Shown here piece by piece: positions 57,600 to 64,000 of a stretch of DNA of 64,000 bases (within the stretch, counting starts at the first letter, position 1; every line of letters begins with the position of its first letter). The notes under the pieces are model-generated. The model saw only the letters and a list, made by a program, of their open reading frames with translations, made no database searches and was not told the DNA's origin. The stretch is from JACCYJ01 sp038198775 (GTDB taxonomy: Bacteria; Actinomycetota; Actinomycetes; Propionibacteriales; Nocardioidaceae): NCBI GenBank assembly GCA_038198775.1, contig JBBPZV010000001.1, forward strand, positions 62,001 through 126,000, read 5' to 3'. A program made the translations under genes and the position numbers.

Positions 57600-57770
57600 C
57601 TTGGGGTGTTCACACTCCGAGGTGTTGTAGGCCATGTCCGGCATCGGTAGTTCGCCGCTGACCAGTACCCCGCTGGGGTCACGTTGGCGGTCCCGATCCG
57701 AGCGTTGGTGAGCCGGGTGGCGATGAAGGTCTCGATCTCGGGCGACCAGGCGTCGATGTCTTCTTCAACC
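57600..57770 (-). pseudogene. C-terminal remnant of an ISL3-family transposase
   Basis: Reading 57764 down to about 57640 on the minus strand gives EDIDAWSPEIETFIATRLTN followed by ARIGTANVTPAGYWSAANYRCR. This strongly resembles the ISL3 transposase C-terminus (W-PEIE-FI-TR-TNAR-E-TN...G-RN-ANYR-R). Residues between TAN and GYW appear deleted, and no catalytic region is present. The match is from memory of the family. Confidence 0.55.
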
Positions 57771-57828
57771 TGGTGGTCTCGGGCATCGCCGCCCAGGTCA
57801 CGTAGCGCAGGTCGACCGGTCCACCATC

Positions 57829-57963
57829 ATGCGAAGCAAGCAGGTCGCCAAGGACGGTGCGCTGTCGGCGTTGGCGGCCTCCAAGCCCGGGCCGAAGGGC
57901 CGCGAACGCGACTACGAGTTCGAGCGGGCCAAGGCCGAGGTCGCCCGGCTCTCGGAGGCCTGC
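57829..57963 (+). pseudogene. N-terminal fragment of a transposase helix-turn-helix/coiled-coil subunit
   Basis: MRSKQVAKDGALSALAASKP, then GPKGRERDYEFERAKAEVARLSEA, resembles the start of actinobacterial transposase orfA-type proteins (a KPG-KG linker followed by a leucine-rich coil). The frame stops matching at about 57960, where a PLP-enzyme fragment begins in another frame. Confidence 0.5.
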
Positions 57964-57965
57964 AA

Positions 57966-58486
57966 CCGTCGGACCCGGCCGAGGTCCTGGACCTCCTCGC
58001 CGACCTCGTCGAGCCCGGACTGATGGCTATGCCCTCCGGTCGCTTCTTCGGCTGGGTGATCGGCGGGACGCTGCCCGCGGCACTCGGCGCCGACTGGCTC
58101 ACCAGCACCTGGGACCAGAACAGCGGGATGCGCTACGCCACCCCCGGGACCGTGGCCGCGGAGGAGGCGGCGGAGGCCCGGCTGGTGAACCTGCTGGGAC
58201 TGCCCTCGCATGCCGCCGTCGGCTTCGTGACCGGGGGGACCATGGCCAACTTCGCCGGGCTGGCGGCCGCTAGGCACCAGGTCCTGACCGACGCGGGATG
58301 GGACGTCGACCGATGCGGCCTGACCGGGGGTCCTCGGGTGCGACTCCTGGTCGGCGCCGAACGCCACGTCACCGTCGACCTCGCGTTGCACTACCTCGGG
58401 TTGGGCGAGCCGACGATCATCCCGGCGGACCGGCAGTGGCGAATCGAGGTCGACGCGCTCGGTGCGGCACTGGCCGCGCGGGATCA
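57966..58486 (+). pseudogene. Internal fragment of a PLP-dependent decarboxylase
   Basis: About 173 codons in one frame encode the start of a group II decarboxylase/aminotransferase-fold enzyme: SDPAEVLDLLADLVEPGLMA, GRFFGWVIGGTLPAALGADWL, QNSGMRYATPGTVAAEEAAE, TGGTMANFAGLAAARHQVL. It lacks the true N-terminus, the PLP lysine and the whole large-domain end. Similarity ends in LGAALAARD exactly where the ctaA stop lies on the other strand. It is therefore truncated at both ends and cannot be an active enzyme. Confidence 0.75.
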
Positions 58487-59407
58487 GGCGACAACCGGCT
58501 GCGTCCGCGACTCCAACAGTAACCAGGTGGCGGTGGCGGCGACGAGTGAGGCTCCGAGCAGGTGCAGACCGACCAGGGCGACCGGCAGGTCGGTGGCGTA
58601 CTGCACGAACCCCACCGCCCCTTGTGCCAGTTCGACGCCGAGCAGCGACCGGGCCGCGACGACCGCCGAGTTGGACGCACCGGTGGTCCGCAACGCGATC
58701 ACACAGCCGACCGTCAGACCGACGAGCAGGAACACCAGGTCGGCGTGCAGCTGGCTCAGCTTGGCCGGGTCCAGGCCGTTGCGGGGAACGTGGACATCAC
58801 CCGCGTGGGGTCCGCTGCCGGTCACGACGGTCCCGACGTACAGCACCACCCAGACCAGTGCGTACGTGGCGCCCACCAGCCAGCGCATCGGGTCGGACCG
58901 CACGGACCGGGCCGGGCGCTGGTCGCGGCTGACTCGGTGCACGAGAAGTACGGCCACGCTGATCAGCACCATCGACAACATCAGGTGCAGCGCCACCCAC
59001 CAGGGGTTCAGGTCGGTCAGGACGGTGATCCCCCCCAGCACCGCCTGAGCGGGGATGCCTAGCGCGACCAGCAACGCCGGGATCCGCAACGACGGGCGGG
59101 CCGGCCTGATCCGCCAGACAGCGACAAGCGTGACGAGTGCGACCGCCACCAGGACGAACGTCAGCATCCGGTTGGTGAACTCGATCGCGCCGTGGATGCC
59201 GAGCTCGTCATGTGGGACGAACGAGCCGGGCTGGCTCGCGCTGCCACCGGTGCAACGGGGCCACGCCGGGCAGCCGAGTCCGGAGCCGGTCAACCGCACG
59301 GCACCACCGGTGACCACGATCAGGATGTTCGCGACCAGCGACGCCCACGCCAGTCGCTGGACCGCCGGGCGGCGGGTCCGGGTCGAGACGTCCAGCAGAG
59401 TGCTCAC
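58484..59407 (-). CDS. ctaA: Heme A synthase (COX15/CtaA)
   Basis: This 307-residue, eight-helix membrane protein converts heme O to heme A. GGAVRLTGSGLGCPAWPRC (about 28), the heme-ligand region GIHGAIEFTNRM (about 63) and QLHADLVFL are intact. GTG 59407 lies one base after the stop of the ABC-2 permease gene, so it belongs to that operon. The stop codon lies at the boundary with a foreign PLP-enzyme fragment, so the last residues may be new. Confidence 0.93.
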   Translation of the reverse strand: MSTLLDVSTRTRRPAVQRLAWASLVANILIVVTGGAVRLTGSGLGCPAWPRCTGGSASQPGSFVPHDELGIHGAIEFTNRMLTFVLVAVALVTLVAVWRIRPARPSLRIPALLVALGIPAQAVLGGITVLTDLNPWWVALHLMLSMVLISVAVLLVHRVSRDQRPARSVRSDPMRWLVGATYALVWVVLYVGTVVTGSGPHAGDVHVPRNGLDPAKLSQLHADLVFLLVGLTVGCVIALRTTGASNSAVVAARSLLGVELAQGAVGFVQYATDLPVALVGLHLLGASLVAATATWLLLESRTQPVVA

Positions 59408-59408
59408 G

Positions 59409-60179
59409 TCACTCCCACCGGAACGTGCGGGCTGTGAGGGCTCCCGCGCCGACCGCCCACACCAGCAGCACCAGCAGCTGACCGCCACCCGCGCCGGACC
59501 CGGCCAGCACCTGCCGCAGCCCCTCGGCCAGGGCCCCGGTGGGCAGCAGCTCGAGCAGCGGCTGCACGCTGCCGGGATAGCGGTGCAGCGGAACGACCAC
59601 CCCGGCGCCCAGCAGCAGCAGATAGCCGAGGTTCGCCGCCGCGAGCGTGGCCTCCGCCCGCAGCGTGCCCGCCAGCAGTAGCCCGAGCCCCACCAATGCC
59701 GCGGTCCCGGCGAGCACGAGGACGGCGGCCGCGAGCACGCCGAGGGGTCCTGCGTCGGGTCGCCAGCCCAGCAGGGCGGCCACCAGGCTGACCAGCACCA
59801 GCTGCAGCGCCTCCACGACCAGCACGGCGCCGACCTTGCCGGCGAGCAGGCCGGACCGCGGCAGCGGGGAGGCCCCGAGCCGCTTGAGGACGCCGTACCT
59901 TCGCTCGAAGGCGGTGGCGATCGCGACCGAGGTGAACGACGTCGACAGCACAGCCAGCGCGAGCACGCCCGGTGTCAGCACGTCGATGCGGCGCCCGGGC
60001 CCGAGGTCGACGAGACCGCCCGCCTCCTGGCCGCCGACCAGGACGAGCAGCGGAACGACGACGGCGAGCAGCACCTGCTCGCCGTTGCGCAACAGCAGCC
60101 GGGCCTCCATCCCAGCCTGCGCGAGCACCATCGCGGACAGCGGCGCGGCACCCGGCCGGGGTGACAGCGCGAGACTCAC
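59409..60179 (-). CDS. ABC-2 type exporter permease
   Basis: This 256-residue protein has six membrane segments and belongs to the ABC-2 family (FERRYGVLKRLGASPLPRSGLLAGK, then LLPTGALAEGLRQVLAG). The GTG overlaps the ATPase stop by four bases. Actinobacteria regularly encode this exporter before ctaA; the cargo is unknown, and a heme or oxidase-assembly role is only inferred from position. Confidence 0.88.
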   Translation of the reverse strand: MSLALSPRPGAAPLSAMVLAQAGMEARLLLRNGEQVLLAVVVPLLVLVGGQEAGGLVDLGPGRRIDVLTPGVLALAVLSTSFTSVAIATAFERRYGVLKRLGASPLPRSGLLAGKVGAVLVVEALQLVLVSLVAALLGWRPDAGPLGVLAAAVLVLAGTAALVGLGLLLAGTLRAEATLAAANLGYLLLLGAGVVVPLHRYPGSVQPLLELLPTGALAEGLRQVLAGSGAGGGQLLVLLVWAVGAGALTARTFRWE

Positions 60180-61102
60180 GAGCGCAGCTCCCGCCCGGTC
60201 AGCTCCAAGAAGACGTCCTCGAGCGAACGGCGTTCGACGGCCAGCCCCTCCGCGAGCACGTCGCGGGCGGCGAGCCAGCCGGTCAGCGCGGCGAGCAGCT
60301 GCGGGTCGACCCTGCCCCGGACGACGTACGAACCAGCCGCCGGCTCCTCCACCTGCGAGCCGTCGGGCAGCGCCGCCGCCAGCGCACCGACATCGAGGCC
60401 GGCGCTCGCCCAGAACCGGACCGTGTGCTCCGCGCCGCGGGTGGTCAGCTCGCTCGGGGAGCCGGTCGCCACCAACCGGCCGGCGTCGATGACCTGCACG
60501 GAGTCCGCCAGCCGCTCGGCCTCCTCCATGTAGTGGGTGGTCAGCACCACGGTGACGCCGGCGTCCCGCAGCTCGTGCACCAGCTGCCAGGTCTCGCGGC
60601 GGGTCTGTGGGTCCAGCCCCGCGGTCGGTTCGTCCAGGAAGACCAGCTCCGGCCGGCCGACCACCGCCATCGCCAGCCCGAGCCGTTGCTGCTGACCGCC
60701 GGACAGCCGCCGGTACGGGGTGCGCCCGCAGGTGTCGAGCCCCAGGCGTTGCGCGAGCTCGTCCACGTCGAGCGGGTGCGCGTGGAGCCGGGCGACGTGG
60801 CGCAGCATCTCGACGGCCCGGACCCCGGACCAGGCCCCACCGCCCTGCAGCATGACCCCGATGCGAGGCCGAAGCCATCGACCGTCCCGGACGGGGTCGT
60901 GCCCCAGCACGCTCGCCCGCCCGGTGGTGGGTCGGCGGAAACCCTCGCAGGTCTCGATCGTGCTGGTCTTGCCGGCGCCGTTCGGCCCGAGCACCGCGGT
61001 GATGCTGCCACGCTCGACGGTGAACGACACGTGGTCGACGGCACGTACGCCGGCGTAGTCGACGACGAGATCGTCCACCTCGACCGCCGGGATGCCTCCC
61101 AC
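60176..61102 (-). CDS. ABC-2 type exporter ATPase
   Basis: This 308-residue ATPase has Walker A GPNGAGKTST (about 35), signature LSGGQQQRLGLA, Walker B LVFLDEPTAGLD and switch LTTHYMEEAE. It powers the adjacent permease. GTG 61102 has a -10-like TAGACT (minus strand, 61115-61110) seven bases ahead, which suggests a leaderless mRNA. Divergent from sufR with only 81 bases between starts, so the promoters nearly touch. Confidence 0.92.
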   Translation of the reverse strand: MGGIPAVEVDDLVVDYAGVRAVDHVSFTVERGSITAVLGPNGAGKTSTIETCEGFRRPTTGRASVLGHDPVRDGRWLRPRIGVMLQGGGAWSGVRAVEMLRHVARLHAHPLDVDELAQRLGLDTCGRTPYRRLSGGQQQRLGLAMAVVGRPELVFLDEPTAGLDPQTRRETWQLVHELRDAGVTVVLTTHYMEEAERLADSVQVIDAGRLVATGSPSELTTRGAEHTVRFWASAGLDVGALAAALPDGSQVEEPAAGSYVVRGRVDPQLLAALTGWLAARDVLAEGLAVERRSLEDVFLELTGRELRS

Positions 61103-61155
61103 GAGATCGAGTCTAAGGAGCGAACGATCGGCCGGTCGCGACCTCGGGTTGAGGC

Positions 61156-61177
61156 TGTCGGCGAATAACGGCACAAT
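61156..61177 (+). promoter_or_regulatory. RecA-NDp-like promoter of sufR
   Basis: TGTCGG (61156-61161), CG, an 8-base spacer and CACAAT (61172-61177) are followed after six bases by the sufR GTG. The box, the CG and the -10 are identical to those before ligB. A leaderless start is likely. SufR autoregulation sites were not recognised. Confidence 0.45.
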
Positions 61178-61183
61178 GGCGTT

Positions 61184-61858
61184 GTGAAAACAGCACCGGC
61201 GCCCGCGCGCACTCCCGCGGACGCACCCACCCGGCAGCGGGTGGTGCGCTCGGTGCTCGAACACGGCCCCTCCACGGCTGCCGCGCTGGGTGACCGGCTA
61301 CTGCTGACCCCTGCGGCGGTCCGCCGCCATCTCGACGCGCTCGTCGCCGAGGGCGTCCTCGAGGTCCGCGACCAAGACGTGCGCGGTGCCCGGGGGCGGG
61401 GTCGCCCCGCCAGGGTCTTCGCGCTCACCGACGCCGGCCGTGACGTCTTCGACCAGGCGTACGACGACCTGGCCGTGCACGCGCTGCGGTTCCTGGCCGA
61501 GACCGGGGGTGCCCCTGCGGTCGAGGAGTTCGCGCGCCAGCGGGTGGCCGACCTCGAGGAGCGCTACCGTCCGCTGCTGGAGTCCTCGCCGCGATCTCGC
61601 CGGCCACAGGTGCTGGCCGAGGCGCTGACCACCGACGGCTACGCAGCTTCGGTCCGCTCGGCGCCCAGCGGACACCAGATGTGCCAGCACCACTGCCCGG
61701 TGGCCCACGTCGCCACCGAGTTCCCGCAGCTTTGCGAGGCCGAGACGCAGGCCTTCTCCCGGCTGCTCGGCAGCCACGTCCAGCGGCTGGCGACCATCGC
61801 CCACGGCGACGGCGTCTGCACGACCAACCTCCCAGCGACCCGAAGGGCCACTCCATGA
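61184..61858 (+). CDS. sufR: Iron-sulfur cluster assembly regulator SufR
   Basis: This 224-residue protein has an N-terminal winged helix (RQRVVRSVLEHGPSTAAALGDRL..AVRRHLDALVAEGVLEVR) and a C-terminal cysteine cluster (MCQHHCPVAH..LCEAE), likely the [Fe-S] ligands by which it senses cluster status. It represses the suf operon when clusters are plentiful. The start is GTG, and its stop overlaps the sufB ATG. Confidence 0.93.
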   Translation: MKTAPAPARTPADAPTRQRVVRSVLEHGPSTAAALGDRLLLTPAAVRRHLDALVAEGVLEVRDQDVRGARGRGRPARVFALTDAGRDVFDQAYDDLAVHALRFLAETGGAPAVEEFARQRVADLEERYRPLLESSPRSRRPQVLAEALTTDGYAASVRSAPSGHQMCQHHCPVAHVATEFPQLCEAETQAFSRLLGSHVQRLATIAHGDGVCTTNLPATRRATP

Positions 61859-63267
61859 CAACGACCAGCCACCCCGAGCTCGAGGGTCTAGGCCGCTACG
61901 AGTACGGCTGGGCCGACTCGGACACCGCCGGGTCGGCGGCCCAGCGCGGGCTGTCGGAGACGGTGGTCCGCGACATCTCCGGCCGCAAGAGCGAGCCGCA
62001 GTGGATGCTCGACCGGCGGCTCAAGGGTCTCAAGCTCTTCGGCCGCAAGCCGATGCCGGCGTGGGGCGCCGAGTTGGGCGGCATCGACTTCGACAACATC
62101 AAGTACTTCGTCCGCAGCACCGAGAAGCAGGCAACCAGCTGGGAGGAGCTGCCCGCGGACATCAAGAACACCTACGACAAGCTCGGCATCCCGGAGGCCG
62201 AGAAGCAGCGGCTGGTCGCCGGCGTGGCGGCGCAGTACGAGAGCGAAGTGGTCTACCACAAGATCCGCGAGGACCTCGAGGAGCAGGGGGTCCTGTTCCT
62301 CGACACCGACACCGCGCTGCGCGAGCAGGAGGACCTGTTCCGCGAATACTTCGGCACCGTGATCCCGGTCGGCGACAACAAGTTCGCCGCGCTGAACACC
62401 GCGGTGTGGTCCGGTGGCTCGTTCATCTACGTGCCGAAGGGCGTCAACGTCGAGATCCCGTTGCAGGCGTACTTCCGGATCAACACCGAGAACATGGGGC
62501 AGTTCGAGCGGACGCTGATCATCTGCGACGAGGACTCGTACGTCCACTACGTCGAAGGCTGCACCGCTCCGATCTACAGCACCGACTCGCTGCACTCCGC
62601 GGTCGTGGAGATCATCGTCAAGAAGGGCGCCCGCTGCCGTTACACGACGATCCAGAACTGGTCGACCAACGTCTACAACCTGGTGACCAAACGAGCGACC
62701 TGCGAAAGCAATGCGACCATGGAATGGGTCGACGGCAACCTCGGTTCCAAGATCACGATGAAGTACCCGGCGGTCTACCTGCTGGGTGAGCACGCTCGCG
62801 GCGAGACGCTGTCGGTGGCCTTCGCGGGTGAGGGCCAGCACCAAGACGCGGGCGCCAAGATGGTGCACGCCGCCCCGCACACGTCGAGCTCGATCATCTC
62901 CAAGTCGGTCGCCCGCGGCGGCGGGCGCACGTCGTACCGCGGCCTGGTCCAGGTCCAAGACGGCGCCCACCACTCGGCCAGCACGGTCAAGTGCGACGCG
63001 CTGCTCGTGGACACGGTCAGCCGCTCCGACACCTACCCGTACGTCGACGTCCGTGAGGACGACGTCTCGATGGGCCATGAGGCGACGGTGTCCAAGGTCA
63101 GCGAGGACCAGCTGTTCTACCTGATGAGCCGTGGTATGGGCGAGGACGAGGCGATGGCGATGATCGTCCGCGGGTTCATCGAGCCGATCGCCCGCGAGCT
63201 GCCGATGGAGTACGCGCTGGAGCTCAACCGACTGATCGAGCTGCAGATGGAAGGGGCGGTCGGGTGA
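61855..63267 (+). CDS. sufB: Fe-S cluster scaffold protein SufB
   Basis: This 470-residue scaffold is part of SufBCD. It has the family's VRSTEKQATSWEELP start region and HYVEGCTAPIYSTDSLHSAVVEI, and the C-terminal SRGMGEDEAMAMIVRGFIEPI. There is no intein, although relatives such as mycobacterial SufB carry one at the conserved EGC site. ATG overlaps the sufR stop (ATGA). Confidence 0.96.
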   Translation: MTTTSHPELEGLGRYEYGWADSDTAGSAAQRGLSETVVRDISGRKSEPQWMLDRRLKGLKLFGRKPMPAWGAELGGIDFDNIKYFVRSTEKQATSWEELPADIKNTYDKLGIPEAEKQRLVAGVAAQYESEVVYHKIREDLEEQGVLFLDTDTALREQEDLFREYFGTVIPVGDNKFAALNTAVWSGGSFIYVPKGVNVEIPLQAYFRINTENMGQFERTLIICDEDSYVHYVEGCTAPIYSTDSLHSAVVEIIVKKGARCRYTTIQNWSTNVYNLVTKRATCESNATMEWVDGNLGSKITMKYPAVYLLGEHARGETLSVAFAGEGQHQDAGAKMVHAAPHTSSSIISKSVARGGGRTSYRGLVQVQDGAHHSASTVKCDALLVDTVSRSDTYPYVDVREDDVSMGHEATVSKVSEDQLFYLMSRGMGEDEAMAMIVRGFIEPIARELPMEYALELNRLIELQMEGAVG

Positions 63268-64000
63268 CCCTGGCCGCACCCTCAGAACAGATCTCCAGCC
63301 ACCTTCACCCCGGAGCGTCCTACGACGTCGCCTCCCACCCGGTTCCGACGGGGCGCGAGGAGGTGTGGCGGTTCACGCCGCTCAAGCGGCTGCGTGGGCT
63401 GCTGGAGGGACCACCGGCGACCGGAAAGCTCGAGTGGCAGGTCAGCGCTCCGCCCGGCGTCGAGATCACCGACCTGAGCGCCGAGTCGGCGCTCGAGCTC
63501 GGCGGAGCACCACCGGTGGACCGGTTGGCTGCCCTGGCCGCTGCCAACACCACCACGGCGGTGCGGGTGCACGTCCCCGACGGCGCCGAGCTGGACCGCC
63601 CGGTGCGGATCCGCATGCGCGGGAACGCTCCGGCCGACGTGGTGTGGGCGCACCTGGTCGTGACGATCGGAGCCCAGGCTCGGGCGAGCGTCGTCTTGGA
63701 GTACGAAGGCAGCGCCACCCACGCGGCGCTGGTGCAGGTCGTCGTGGGAGACGGTGCGTCACTCCAGCTGTCCTCCCTGCAGCTGTGGGACAACGACGCG
63801 GTGCACGCCGGTCAGCTGAGCCTGCTGGTCGGCCGGGACGCCCAGGTGCGGACGCTCACCGCCACCCTCGGCGGCGAGCTGGTGCGCCTGGTGGGAACCG
63901 CCCGCTTCGCCGGCCCCGGCGGCGAGCTCGAGCAGCTGGGTCTCTACTTCGCCGACGCCGGGCAGCACCTCGAGCACCGGCTTTCGGTCGACCACGACGC
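63264..64000 (+). CDS. sufD: Fe-S cluster assembly protein SufD (cut by the window end)
   Basis: The first 245 residues are present. They include the typical REEVWRFTPLKRL near residue 33 and the beta-helix repeats (ASVVLEYEGSATHAALVQVVVGDGASLQLSSLQLWDN). GTG overlaps the sufB stop by four bases. sufC and later genes must lie beyond the window. Confidence 0.92.
   Translation, partial: MTLAAPSEQISSHLHPGASYDVASHPVPTGREEVWRFTPLKRLRGLLEGPPATGKLEWQVSAPPGVEITDLSAESALELGGAPPVDRLAALAAANTTTAVRVHVPDGAELDRPVRIRMRGNAPADVVWAHLVVTIGAQARASVVLEYEGSATHAALVQVVVGDGASLQLSSLQLWDNDAVHAGQLSLLVGRDAQVRTLTATLGGELVRLVGTARFAGPGGELEQLGLYFADAGQHLEHRLSVDHD

Noticed and set aside
62550..62600. Intein in SufB at the EGC site
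   Set aside because: The sequence runs straight through GCTAPIYSTDS with no insertion.

Overview
The window is a stretch of very GC-rich chromosome from an aerobic actinomycete. The evidence is the gene content: RbpA, WhiA, OpcA, an F420-type oxidoreductase, an Rpf-like transglycosylase behind a c-di-AMP riboswitch, an actinobacterial LigB-type ATP-dependent ligase, and the order uvrA..uvrC-rapZ-yvcK-whiA..gap-pgk-tpiA-secG-rbpA. Many starts are GTG, and many genes overlap by 4 bases. I cannot name the genus from sequence alone.

Layout. Bases 1-1384: BlaI-type repressor with its operator, plus an M56-like membrane protease. 1389-6810: DNA repair (LigB ligase, AlkA-like glycosylase, UvrB). 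6909-8303: a GAF-GAF-GGDEF diguanylate cyclase. 8361-24866: an amino-compound and peptide region. It holds an oligopeptidase B-like enzyme, a five-gene peptide-type ABC importer, a Rieske oxygenase with a monomeric sarcosine oxidase-like flavoenzyme, a TetR regulator, a PAP2 membrane phosphatase, a CocE-type hydrolase, a DmpA-type aminopeptidase, an HDAC-like amidohydrolase and a VOC protein. 25046-29575: F420-type oxidoreductase, SppA-like protease, TerC, and the riboswitch with Rpf. 29673-32084: a minus-strand wall-peptide and hydrolase operon. 32196-42884: uvrA, a TTC38-like gene, a Tat-type Rieske protein, uvrC-rapZ-yvcK-whiA and an O-methyltransferase. 42947-46721: gap, pgk, tpiA, secG, rbpA. 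46841-55088 (minus strand): tkt-tal-pgi-zwf-opcA-pgl, a full pentose phosphate operon apart from gnd. 55260-61102: ctaB and, facing it, an ABC exporter-ctaA operon. They are separated by about 2.3 kb of gene debris. 61184-64000: sufR-sufB-sufD, with sufD cut by the window end.

The main unexplained signals are non-coding. (1) Three same-strand copies of a 76-79 bp intergenic element (24873, 36439, 46734) form two hairpins. The second stem changes sequence between copies but keeps its pairing, and the 3' tail is conserved. (2) Two arrays of three 22-bp tandem repeats lie exactly at the 3' ends of two minus-strand peptidase/hydrolase genes (8311-8376 and 20253-20318). (3) A TGTCGG-type box, 10 nt and a -10-like hexamer precede uvrB, uvrA, ligB and sufR, with weaker versions before the AlkA-like gene and uvrC. 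This matches the described RecA-NDp (PafBC-type) DNA-damage promoter architecture. (4) The ctaB-ctaA interval contains transposase remnants, a LamG gene with a stop codon in its signal peptide, and a PLP-enzyme fragment that ends exactly at the ctaA stop.
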